Source of the DNA: Thermoplasmata archaeon
GTDB taxonomy: Archaea > Thermoplasmatota > Thermoplasmata > UBA184
Reading direction: 5' to 3'
DNA length: 6,365 bases
Assembly (NCBI GenBank): GCA_021826525.1
Contig: JAKAZU010000047.1
Span: 1 to 6,365, forward strand
Below are positions 1 to 6,329 of this stretch, in pieces. Both the position numbers and the translations under genes were made by a program. Each line of letters opens with the position of its first letter. Within the stretch, counting starts at the first letter, position 1. The notes beneath the pieces are model-generated. The model made no database searches, was not told the DNA's origin, and saw only the letters and a program-made list of their open reading frames with translations.

Positions 1-417
1 TGGAGAGAGCTCGGCCACGAGGGCCCGCGCTTCCTCCTCCGAAAGGCGCTTCCGGGCGGAGGGGTTGAATGGATTCGCCTCGCCGTAGCGCGGGATGACG
101 TGGAAGTGAAGATGGAAGACGATCTGACCGGCCGCAGCGCCTTGGTTCAGGGTCACGTTGTAATCCGGCGAAAGTCGTTCGGCCCGCCGGCAGACCGTGG
201 CCAGGGCTCCGATGTAGGGCGCATGCTCCTCCGGGGCCAGATCGGTCAGGCGGGGCACGTGATGCCTCGGGACCACGAGGAGATGACCCCGCGTGAAGGG
301 GAAGATGTCGAGGAACGCGATCGCCTCCGCGTCCTCGTAGACGAGATAGGCCGGGGCCCGGTGCGCCCCGATGTCGCAAAAAATGCATGGCTCGGCACTC
401 GGCGTCCCAGGCGGCAT
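1..417 (-). CDS. HIT-family (histidine triad) nucleotide-binding hydrolase, partial at the left edge
   Basis: The 139 visible codons read without a stop to the window edge, so the C-terminus is missing. Near the N-terminus is a C11-x2-C14 pair (CIFC). It is followed by the HIT core FPFTRGHLLVVPRHHVPRL (about 40-57), a conserved Asn in YNVTLNQGAAAGQ (about 86-98) and the histidine triad H102-x-H104-x-H106 in FHLHFHVIPR. Known HIT proteins of this Hint-like type are small cytosolic dimers that cleave nucleoside phosphoramidates or related nucleotides; the exact substrate cannot be read from sequence. The CxxC pair with a later His suggests the zinc-binding subgroup. Start ATG at 417 is preferred because the family begins just before the CxxC and a TATA-like box lies about 27 bases upstream, as expected for a leaderless mRNA; no Shine-Dalgarno sequence is visible. 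An in-frame ATG at 489 would add 24 residues that do not look like the family. Complete family members are usually about 110-170 residues, so little is probably missing. Confidence 0.93.
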   Translation of the reverse strand, partial: MPPGTPSAEPCIFCDIGAHRAPAYLVYEDAEAIAFLDIFPFTRGHLLVVPRHHVPRLTDLAPEEHAPYIGALATVCRRAERLSPDYNVTLNQGAAAGQIVFHLHFHVIPRYGEANPFNPSARKRLSEEEARALVAELSP

Positions 418-440
418 CGCGAATCCGCAGACGGTCCCAG

Positions 441-448
441 CGATAAAG
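441..448 (-). promoter_or_regulatory. Probable TATA box of the HIT gene (leaderless promoter)
   Basis: The minus strand reads CTTTATCG here, one base off the archaeal TTTATA-type core, in an otherwise GC-rich stretch. Its centre is about 27 bases upstream of the ATG at 417. That is the usual distance from an archaeal TATA box to the transcription start, so transcription would begin at or next to the start codon. The lack of a Shine-Dalgarno sequence before 417 agrees with this. The function is inferred from position and composition only. Confidence 0.5.
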
Positions 449-767
449 GATTGACGAACAACCGCCGGATCGGGGCCGAGACCTCGCATCGGTAGGCCCG
501 GGAAACCAGAGTCGAGCCAGCCACGCGCGAGTGCTGGAAGGGTCGGCGTCGTCCGGGACGCGGTACGCGGAAGTCCGACCGCACCCGTTCCTCGATCCAC
601 TTCAACTTCGACCGATCTCTACGGGAGGCGCTGGTGAGCGTTCTCGCGACTCGCCCGTGCTGGGTTCCAGGGCTCCCAAGGTCCCAGTACCTGGCCGGTC
701 CGGGAGGAGGACCGTGCGACGCGCCGAGGGCAGATCCGCGCCGATCCGGTCGATCGGGAATGCCCTT
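449..767. other. Stretch with no recognisable gene
   Basis: Open frames exist on both strands because stop codons are rare in GC-rich DNA, but none gives a protein I recognise. The plus-strand frame that contains the epimerase-like end further right is open from about 531, but its translation here (rich in Arg, Ser, Gly and Pro, with weak third-position GC preference) does not look like a Rossmann-fold protein. No tRNA-like T-loop or other RNA gene signature was found. The only structure seen is a short inverted repeat at 696-714. Confidence 0.5.
696..714. repeat. Short inverted repeat (6-bp stem, 7-base loop)
   Basis: CGGTCC at 696-701 is the exact reverse complement of GGACCG at 709-714, with the loop GGGAGGA between them. 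No T-run follows on either strand, so it does not look like a terminator. In such GC-rich DNA a 6-bp stem may arise by chance. Confidence 0.25.
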
Positions 768-923
768 CGGTCCTCGGCCCGGTGCCCGAACGAGGTTGAG
801 GTCGACCCCGCACGGTTCTGGGCCGTGGACGAGCCGGTCCACTTCGGCGACGTCGCGCGGCTCCGGGCGCTCGGATGGGTCCCCGGGCACTCGATGCCGT
901 CGCTCCTGCGCGACGTTCTCGAT
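768..923 (+). pseudogene. C-terminal remnant of an NDP-sugar dehydratase/epimerase (extended SDR), probably decayed
   Basis: In plus-strand frame 3 the translation contains VEVDPARFWAVDEPVHFGD, then VARLRALGWVPGHSM, then PSLLRDVLD. This matches the layout of the C-terminal end of GDP-mannose 4,6-dehydratase-like and related extended SDR enzymes: a V-D-P-x-R/L-x-R/x-P-V-D segment, a G-D-x-x-(R/K) segment, a (L/T)-G-W-x-P segment and a final amphipathic helix ending in LLxDxLD. Those enzymes modify nucleotide-activated sugars in the cytosol for surface glycans. Codons from about 780 to 925 are strongly GC-ending, as in the real genes. No Rossmann GxxGxxG motif, YxxxK catalytic pair or typical upstream segment was found in any plus frame, and the frame has no stop near the expected end: it runs on under scpB to about 1202, while a TAA in another frame sits at 956-958. 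I infer a truncated, frame-disrupted gene. The match is from memory of the family and not from an alignment. Confidence 0.5.
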
Positions 924-936
924 CTCGAGGGGAACC

Positions 937-948
937 GACCGAGCGGTC
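937..948. repeat. Small inverted repeat just past the scpB stop
   Basis: GACC at 937-940 pairs with GGTC at 945-948 around the loop GAGC, whose outer G and C can also pair. It lies 12-24 bases beyond the scpB stop codon on the minus strand, where a terminator could be expected. No T-tract follows in the minus-strand direction, so a terminator role is not supported; archaeal termination normally needs a T-run. Confidence 0.2.
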
Positions 949-960
949 CGCGGTCTAAAC

Positions 961-1623
961 TCAGTTCGGAGCTTCCGGGGTCGGCGCGACGGACCGCTCG
1001 TCCGCGGTTCCCGCCGCGAGCAGCTCTGGGGCCGGCGCGGGCGGGGCCCCCGGCGCGCTCGGTGGGGTTGGGGACGGATCTTCCGGGTTCGGTGCAGCGG
1101 CTCCCGGCTTCACGCCGAGCTTGTCCTCCAGGAACTTGCGAATCTCCTCGGGCTTGGTCGAGGCGATCCCGAAGTACTCGGCGAAGCGTCGTGTCGTGGT
1201 GAGTTCGAGCGTGGAACCCTTGACCTCGGTATGGACGAGGCTCATCCCGCGCAGACGCTGGACCTCCTCGTAGGCGGAGTCCCCGACCATCCGCACCAGC
1301 ATGCTCTGCAGGATCGGCTGGTGGTAGGCAATCAGCGTGAGGGTCTTGAGCGTCCGCGGAGCCATCTCCACGGGCGTGACGGATTGGACCGTGGTCACGA
1401 ACCGCTCGACCAGCTGCAGCGCGTAGCGATCCCCGACCCGACGCAGCTCGAGCGCCGTCTGTCGGTTCTCATACGTCTGCTGGAGCGTCTTGAGGGCGAC
1501 CTGCACGGAGCGCGAATCGTCGATCCCGAGGGCTTCGGAGATCTCGTGAACGCTTAGCGGCTTGCCGCTCGCGAACAGGATTGCTTCGACCTGGAGCGCG
1601 AGCTCGTCCACCTTGGGCGGCAT
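961..1623 (-). CDS. scpB: ScpB, kleisin-binding winged-helix subunit of the SMC-ScpAB complex
   Basis: This 220-residue protein begins MPPKVDELALQVEAILFASG, the standard ScpB opening, with the GKPLSVHEISEALG helix-turn of the first winged-helix domain at about 20-33. The second winged-helix domain spans about 85-155 and includes APRTLKTLTLIAYHQPILQ (88-106) and RLRGMSLVHTEVKGSTLELTTT (123-144). ScpB dimers bind the central part of the kleisin ScpA and help the SMC ring act on chromosomal DNA. The folded core ends near 171; residues 172-220 form a low-complexity Pro/Ala tail. The open frame extends upstream to 1845, but that extension is scpA read in another frame. The start at 1623 fits the family, overlaps the scpA stop as TGATG, and has GAGGAGG 7 bases upstream. 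The gene is last in the operon, and no T-rich terminator is visible after it. Confidence 0.95.
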   Translation of the reverse strand: MPPKVDELALQVEAILFASGKPLSVHEISEALGIDDSRSVQVALKTLQQTYENRQTALELRRVGDRYALQLVERFVTTVQSVTPVEMAPRTLKTLTLIAYHQPILQSMLVRMVGDSAYEEVQRLRGMSLVHTEVKGSTLELTTTRRFAEYFGIASTKPEEIRKFLEDKLGVKPGAAAPNPEDPSPTPPSAPGAPPAPAPELLAAGTADERSVAPTPEAPN

Positions 1624-2603
1624 CACGATGCCTCCTCGATGAGCGGCTTGCGTTCCTCCGTCATGCGGACGAGAGAGAGAGGAGCCCGGAGGATCTGCTC
1701 TTGGCTGAACTCGACCGATCGCTCGCGCGCGAGGTAGAGTGCCGCGAGGAACATGGCGACCAGGCGCTCCCGGCCCTCCGTCGGTCGCCACAAGCTCAGG
1801 AACGGGAACGGTTCGCCGACGGGGTGGCGCTTCGCGGCGACCCACGCGTCATCCACGTCGCGCTCGGGGATATCCCCATGCACGAGCACCTCCGGCGGGG
1901 AGCGCTGCTCGTCGCTCAGGCGCTCGCGCAGTTCCTGCTGCCGGATCGAGCGGCGCGCGTCGATCTCGGCCTCTCCGAACGCTCGGATGAGCTCGAGGAG
2001 CGAGACCGGGCGTGTCTCGGGATGATGGACCATCTGCACGAGCGGAGGCGGCGCGTCCGAGTGGAGGACCGTGCTCGTCACATCGACCGCTTCGGGCGTC
2101 TGCATCAGGCCGAGATACCCTTCCTCGGAAGGATCGGGGGTGACGCTTCCGTCGTCCAGAGGGCTGTCGATCTCGAGGGGCGTATCTCTGGAACGCAGAA
2201 CCGCTTCCGACTGTAGATAGAGGATGTTCCAGGCCATGCACACAAGCCGACCCGCGACGGGGAAATCGATCGCCCCCTCGGACCGCACCCGATCGAGATA
2301 CGCGCGTACGAATCGGACGAGATCGATCTCCCACGGATCGAACTCCTCGTCGAGAACGAGCTCGAAGAGCATCGCCGTCGCCTTGTGGAAAGGATCGGAG
2401 ATGACGATGTGGACCCCTTCTCGAAGGTTCTGGACCAGGCCGAGGTACCGCTCGAGGATCTGGGAGTTGTCCGCGCGGTCCGCGATCAGCGACCGGTGGA
2501 AGACGAGGTACTCGAGGACCTTCTCGGCGGCCTCTCGGGGAACCGGGGACGCGGGGCCGGCCTCTGTCGCGAGCTCGATCGCGGCCCCTTCGGAGATCGT
2601 CAT
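1623..2603 (-). CDS. scpA: ScpA, kleisin subunit of the SMC-ScpAB complex
   Basis: ScpA is the kleisin that should bridge the two SMC heads and recruit ScpB. The family's N-terminal helical region is recognised at about 68-138: DPFHKATAMLFELVLDEEF, then DPWEIDLVRFVRAYLDRV, then DFPVAGRLVCMAWNILYLQSEAVL. This matches the bacterial pattern of D-L-L-hydrophobic, I-D-I-x-D-I and an A-x-x-L-L-x-I-K-S segment. A linker of about 140-200 is rich in acidic residues and Pro. The C-terminal winged helix, which binds an SMC head, is near 266-315 (FPFLSLWRPTEGRERLVAMF and LARERSVEFSQEQ). At 326 residues it is longer than the usual 230-290, mainly because about 60 residues precede the kleisin domain. The ATG at 2603 overlaps the smc stop as ATGA, and no clear Shine-Dalgarno sequence precedes it, so translation probably depends on termination-reinitiation after smc. 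The pairwise similarity is low, as is common for kleisins, but position between smc and scpB makes the call firm. Confidence 0.92.
   Translation of the reverse strand: MTISEGAAIELATEAGPASPVPREAAEKVLEYLVFHRSLIADRADNSQILERYLGLVQNLREGVHIVISDPFHKATAMLFELVLDEEFDPWEIDLVRFVRAYLDRVRSEGAIDFPVAGRLVCMAWNILYLQSEAVLRSRDTPLEIDSPLDDGSVTPDPSEEGYLGLMQTPEAVDVTSTVLHSDAPPPLVQMVHHPETRPVSLLELIRAFGEAEIDARRSIRQQELRERLSDEQRSPPEVLVHGDIPERDVDDAWVAAKRHPVGEPFPFLSLWRPTEGRERLVAMFLAALYLARERSVEFSQEQILRAPLSLVRMTEERKPLIEEAS
1631..1637 (-). promoter_or_regulatory. Shine-Dalgarno sequence of scpB
   Basis: The minus strand reads GAGGAGG, separated by 7 bases from the ATG at 1623. It lies inside the end of scpA. This fixes the scpB start and allows independent ribosome entry in addition to coupling with scpA termination. 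Confidence 0.75.
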
Positions 2604-5600
2604 GGGGCCGCCGGGGCGACCATCGGGGGGGCCGCACCGCCATGGGCGGCGTCTCGTTCGTCGACGTCCTGGATGTCCTCGAGGGTGATGCCGTAGACGC
2701 GCGAGCAGCCGTCGCCACGCATCGTCACTCCGTAGAGCCGGTGGGCGAACTTGAGGGTGACCTTGCGCAACGAGATCACGATGAACTGGGCGCGCTGCGA
2801 ATCGCGCTGGAGCATCCGCCCGACGTGTTCCGCGTTGATCCCGTCGAGCGACATGTCGACCTCGTCGAATACGTAGAGCGGGCTTGGATCGTAGCGCTGC
2901 AGCGCGAAGATGAACGCCAGGCTCGCGATCGACTTCTCGCCGCCGGAGAGCTGCTCGAGGCGCTGGACGTTCTTCCCGATCGGACGGGCCTTGATGAGAA
3001 GACCTCCCGCGAGCGGGTCCTTGGGATTCTCGAGCGCGATCTCTCCTTCGCCGCCGCGCGTGAGCTCCCGGTAGATATCGACGTACGCGGTGTTGACTCG
3101 GACGACGACCTCGTTGATCTTCTCCCGCTTCTTCTCCTCGATCTGCTGGACGAGGGTGAGCAATTCGCCCTTCTCGTTCGACAGGCGCTGGGCCTCCGAG
3201 TCAAACTCGTCCAGGCGCGCCTTCTCCTGGTCGTACTCCTCGAGCGCGCGCAGGTTGACGGAACCCATTCCTTCCAACTGAACGATGGTGGCGGAGAGCG
3301 TCCGCTTGAGCTCCTCAACCGGGATGGGCTTCTCGTTCGCCTCGGGCTCGGGGAACTGCTTGAGGGCCTCCTGGACTTCGCGGAGCTTCGACTCGGCCTG
3401 AGCGAGTCGGACCTCCTCCTGCTGGAGCATCGTCTGCCGGCTCGTGACCGTCACCTCGGCCTTCGCGAGCGACTCGGTCACCGTGAGCCTCGCGTCCGCG
3501 AGCTTCTTCTTCTTCTCGGCCTGCACGCGGAAGTTCGCTCCTTGCTGTTCTTCTACGCCCTTCATCGCGTCGAGCGCCGCCTTTGACTGGACGAGCGCGT
3601 GCTCGCTCGTGGCGATCTCCTTGCGCTTGGCCGCGAGCTCCTGTTGCGCGGTCGCGACCTCCTTCCTCCGGGCCGCTAGGCGCTCGGTGAGCGCCGTGAG
3701 ATTCGTCCGGATCGACTGAAGCTCTCCGTTCAGCTTCACGCGGGCGTCGCTCGTCTCCTGAGCGTCCTGCTGCCATTGTCGGACCCGCGCGGAGAGCGCG
3801 CCGGGGAGCTGTCCGAGATACTGCTCCTGGGACTTCGCGATCTCGGCCTTGAGGCCGGCGATCTCCTCCGCGAGCTTCGCTACGCTCGCCTCGAGGGTGG
3901 AGAGCTCCTCGCTCGCGTGTTCCTGCTCCTTCTGAGAGGCGCGGATCTGCCCGACCATCTCTTGGAGGCGTTGGCGAGCCGCGGAGAGCTCCTTATCGAG
4001 GATCTGGCGAGTAGACTGATGTGCGTCGGCACGGATCGAACGCTTCGCGAGTTCCTCGCTCACCTCGCGGATCCGGGTCGACACCTTGCCGAGCTCGGTG
4101 CGCGCGGCGGCGTCGGCTCCGCTCTTCTCTCGGAGCTCCTCGCCGATCTGCTTGAGCTCGGAGGCGCTGTCCACGCTCTTGCCGGCCGCGTCGATGTACC
4201 CACCGGAGATCGCCCCCGTCGCCTCGATCAGATCGCCCGTCAGGGTGACGAGGCGGACGCCTCCCATCTGCGCGCGTGCGTGGGCGAGATCGTCCATCAC
4301 GACCGTCTCGCCAAACACGTAGGAGATCGCCGGCCGCAGCGACTCGTCGAACTTGACTAGATCGATAGCGAAACCCACCGCCCCCGACGATTGGGCGGCG
4401 ATCAGGCTCTTGCCCTTCGGTCGGGCGGGAAGCATCTTGTTGAGGGGGAGGAAGGTAGCCCGTCCTCGCTTCTCCGCGCGCAGGGTGCGGATGCACTCCT
4501 CCGCGACCGCGTCGGTCTCGACCACGAGGGCGTGGAACCGAGAACCTCCGGCGATCTCGAGCCCAAGGCGGTGCTTGTTGTCGAACTGGATGAGCTCGGA
4601 GACCGTTCCTCGAATCCCCTTGACCTTGCCGAGATTCCGCTGCGATAGCAGGAAGTCCACCGCGGCGAGCGCGCCGCCGCGGCTTCCGGATTCGCTGCGC
4701 GCCTTGAGGCGGGCCTCGAGGGCCATGTAGCGCCGGTTCAGCTCGGTGACTTCCCGCCCGATACGTTCGGCCTCCGCGGTGAGGCTCTTTTCCCTGTTCT
4801 TGAGCTGGAAGAGCTCCTTCTGGAGATCCCCGGTAGCTCCGCCCTTGTTGGTGCCGTCCGGGTTCGCTTCCTTGATCCGGAGCTCGAGGTCCCGGACCTC
4901 GACCTCCCGCTCCCGGCGGCTATCTTCGGCCTGGGCGCGTGCGCGCTCGGCGCTCTCGACCTGGGCCTTGAGCGATTCACGTTGCTGGACCCCCGCCTGC
5001 CACGCCTTTTCGCGTTCGGTCTGGCGGCGCTGGAGCTCGAGGACCTGCTTCTTCGCGCCGGCGAGCTTTCCCTGCGAATGTTCGGATCCGCCCGTCGCTT
5101 CGGCGAGGTGCGCACCGATCTCGTCACTCCGCTTGGAGACTTCGGCAAGCTGCTGGGCGAGCCGGGTCTCCTCGGCGCGGAGTCGAGTGCTCTCCTTCTC
5201 GTCCGAACTCGATAGTCCGTTGAGCTCCTGGACTCGGCTCTCCAGGGTTTGGAGGGCTTCTTTCTGGTGGTCGAGATTCATCTGGAGGGTCGCGAGCGCG
5301 AGCCGCTTCTCGCCCAGTTCGGTCCGGAACTTCTCGGCCGCCTCTCCGCCCGCCTTCGCGATCTCTCGATCCACGGTGTCGATCTGGGCGACAAGCTCGT
5401 CCCGTTCGTGGGCGAGCCGGGATCGTTCCGCGTCGAGCTTCTGGATCTCCTGCTGGAGCGTCTCCACCTGCTTTTGACAGGTGTCAAACTCCTGTTGGGC
5501 CATCATGTGGCCCGCGCGCGCGAGACGCGCCTCGGTTCGGTGTTTCTCCTCCTCGAGTTGCCGGTACTGGATGGCCTCCAGCCGCTGGGATTCGAGAGAG

Positions 5601-6226
5601 CCGAGCCGGCTCTTGATTTCGCCGAGAAGTGTTCGGATCCGATCCAGATTGGCATCGAGGTCCGTTCGCTTGGTCTCCGCCCGTCCGAGCTCGTCGTCAA
5701 ACTGGGCGATCCCGGCGAGGCGCTCGAGCAGACCTCGGCGCGGCACCGGCCCCATCGTGACGATGTTGTTCACGTCCCCCTGCTGGACGAGGTTGTACCC
5801 GTCGCCGGAGAGCCCCGCGTGGGAGAGGATGCTGTCGATGTCGGTCTGAGTGGTCCGCTTGCCGTTGACGTAGAAGTAGGAATAGTATCCGTCGGGATCG
5901 CTCGGAGCGAGCTTGACGTATCGCGTGACCTCCACTTCGTCCGACTCGACCGGTAGCAGCCGATCGACGTTGTCGAAGACCAGTGAGACCTCGCACTCCG
6001 TGGCGGGCTTCTTCGAGGCCCCGCCGTTGAAGAAGAGGTGCGTCAATCGATCGGCACGGAGGGCCTTCGAGCTCTTCGGCCCGAGAACGAACAGAATCCC
6101 ATCGGAGATGTTGGACTTGCCCATCCCGTTCGGACCCGCAACGCCCGTGTAGCCCGGCTCGAATGGGATCTCTACCGCGCCGGCGAATGACTTGAAGTTC
6201 CTCAGTTTCAACTTCTTGAGATGCAT
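2600..6226 (-). CDS. smc: SMC chromosome segregation ATPase
   Basis: This 1208-residue protein has the full SMC architecture. The N-terminal head has FKSF (11-14), the Walker A motif GPNGMGKS (31-38, Lys37), a candidate arginine finger R57 in KALRADRL, and the Q-loop Gln149 in YNLVQQGD. A coiled coil runs from about 165 to 515. The hinge spans about 520-680, with GIRGTVSEL at 537, GRATFLPLNKM and the closing GAISGG segment near 675. A second coiled coil runs to about 1040. The C-terminal head has the signature LSGGEKS (1093-1099) and Walker B YVFDEVD (1118-1124), with catalytic Glu1122, followed by a D-loop SLDG. SMC homodimers use ATP to load on and shape or extrude chromosomal DNA. The length is slightly above the usual 1150-1190. 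The start at 6226 gives the standard MHLKKLKLRNFKSF opening and has GGTGA 7 bases upstream. The stop overlaps the scpA start. The unusual point is Met35 in Walker A, where Ser, Ala or Cys is normal. The C-terminus ends in an Ala/Pro-rich tail. Confidence 0.98.
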   Translation of the reverse strand: MHLKKLKLRNFKSFAGAVEIPFEPGYTGVAGPNGMGKSNISDGILFVLGPKSSKALRADRLTHLFFNGGASKKPATECEVSLVFDNVDRLLPVESDEVEVTRYVKLAPSDPDGYYSYFYVNGKRTTQTDIDSILSHAGLSGDGYNLVQQGDVNNIVTMGPVPRRGLLERLAGIAQFDDELGRAETKRTDLDANLDRIRTLLGEIKSRLGSLESQRLEAIQYRQLEEEKHRTEARLARAGHMMAQQEFDTCQKQVETLQQEIQKLDAERSRLAHERDELVAQIDTVDREIAKAGGEAAEKFRTELGEKRLALATLQMNLDHQKEALQTLESRVQELNGLSSSDEKESTRLRAEETRLAQQLAEVSKRSDEIGAHLAEATGGSEHSQGKLAGAKKQVLELQRRQTEREKAWQAGVQQRESLKAQVESAERARAQAEDSRREREVEVRDLELRIKEANPDGTNKGGATGDLQKELFQLKNREKSLTAEAERIGREVTELNRRYMALEARLKARSESGSRGGALAAVDFLLSQRNLGKVKGIRGTVSELIQFDNKHRLGLEIAGGSRFHALVVETDAVAEECIRTLRAEKRGRATFLPLNKMLPARPKGKSLIAAQSSGAVGFAIDLVKFDESLRPAISYVFGETVVMDDLAHARAQMGGVRLVTLTGDLIEATGAISGGYIDAAGKSVDSASELKQIGEELREKSGADAAARTELGKVSTRIREVSEELAKRSIRADAHQSTRQILDKELSAARQRLQEMVGQIRASQKEQEHASEELSTLEASVAKLAEEIAGLKAEIAKSQEQYLGQLPGALSARVRQWQQDAQETSDARVKLNGELQSIRTNLTALTERLAARRKEVATAQQELAAKRKEIATSEHALVQSKAALDAMKGVEEQQGANFRVQAEKKKKLADARLTVTESLAKAEVTVTSRQTMLQQEEVRLAQAESKLREVQEALKQFPEPEANEKPIPVEELKRTLSATIVQLEGMGSVNLRALEEYDQEKARLDEFDSEAQRLSNEKGELLTLVQQIEEKKREKINEVVVRVNTAYVDIYRELTRGGEGEIALENPKDPLAGGLLIKARPIGKNVQRLEQLSGGEKSIASLAFIFALQRYDPSPLYVFDEVDMSLDGINAEHVGRMLQRDSQRAQFIVISLRKVTLKFAHRLYGVTMRGDGCSRVYGITLEDIQDVDERDAAHGGAAPPMVAPAAP

Positions 6227-6233
6227 CGACTGT

Positions 6234-6238
6234 TCACC
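6234..6238 (-). promoter_or_regulatory. Shine-Dalgarno sequence of smc
   Basis: The minus strand reads GGTGA, complementary to the 3' end of archaeal and bacterial 16S rRNA, with 7 bases to the ATG at 6226. It supports the chosen start and shows that the smc mRNA has a leader, unlike the HIT gene. Confidence 0.6.
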
Positions 6239-6278
6239 GGCTCCCGGAACCTTCCACCGTTGCTGTTGCCTGGCCGTT

Positions 6279-6318
6279 TGTCAGACAGTTGTCAGCAGCC
6301 GTTAGGGAGCCCTGTCAG
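6279..6318. repeat. Three TGTCAG repeats upstream of smc, possible operator
   Basis: TGTCAG occurs on the plus strand at 6279-6284, 6290-6295 and 6313-6318. The copies start 11 and 23 bases apart, close to one and two helical turns. The first copy is part of the perfect odd palindrome TGTCAGACA (6279-6287). If the smc transcript starts about 25 bases from the TATA-like element, near 6300, the copies surround the start site, where an archaeal repressor could block transcription. A related TGTTCAG lies at 6349-6355. The regulator is unknown and the role is inferred. Confidence 0.35.
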
Positions 6319-6321
6319 CCA

Positions 6322-6329
6322 TATTTAAT
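6322..6329 (-). promoter_or_regulatory. Probable TATA box of the smc-scpA-scpB operon
   Basis: The minus strand reads ATTAAATA, one base off the archaeal TTTAAATA-type box, and is the most AT-rich point of the upstream region. Transcription would start near 6300, leaving a leader of about 70-75 bases before smc. The plus-strand reading (TATTTAAT) is also AT-rich, so it might serve a divergent gene beyond the right edge, which cannot be judged here. Confidence 0.5.

Noticed and set aside
375..385. Run of six T on the minus strand, possible archaeal terminator
   Set aside because: It lies inside the HIT coding region, in the codons of the conserved CIFC motif, and so is explained by the protein.
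661..678. GGTTCCAGGGCTCC, vaguely like a tRNA T-arm
   Set aside because: It does not fit the GTTCRANNC loop, and no acceptor stem or anticodon arm can be drawn around it.
246..890. 214-codon open frame on the minus strand between scpB and the HIT gene
   Set aside because: It overlaps most of the HIT gene in another frame, is Arg/Ser/Pro-rich, and shows no domain.
1028..1075. Several G-runs on the plus strand, possible G-quadruplex
   Set aside because: They are the complement of Pro/Ala/Gly codons in the ScpB tail, and the longest gap between the runs is too large for a convincing motif.
1624..1845. Longer scpB with 74 extra N-terminal residues starting at 1845
   Set aside because: The extra part is scpA read in another frame and is Arg/Pro-rich. 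The internal ATG at 1623 has a Shine-Dalgarno sequence and begins the family's normal sequence.
2642..3586. Long open frame of 314 codons on the plus strand opposite the 3' part of smc
   Set aside because: It is the antisense shadow of a GC-rich coiled-coil gene; its translation is Leu/Arg/Asp-rich without any known fold, and smc is certain. The same applies to the other plus-strand frames across 1581-5956.
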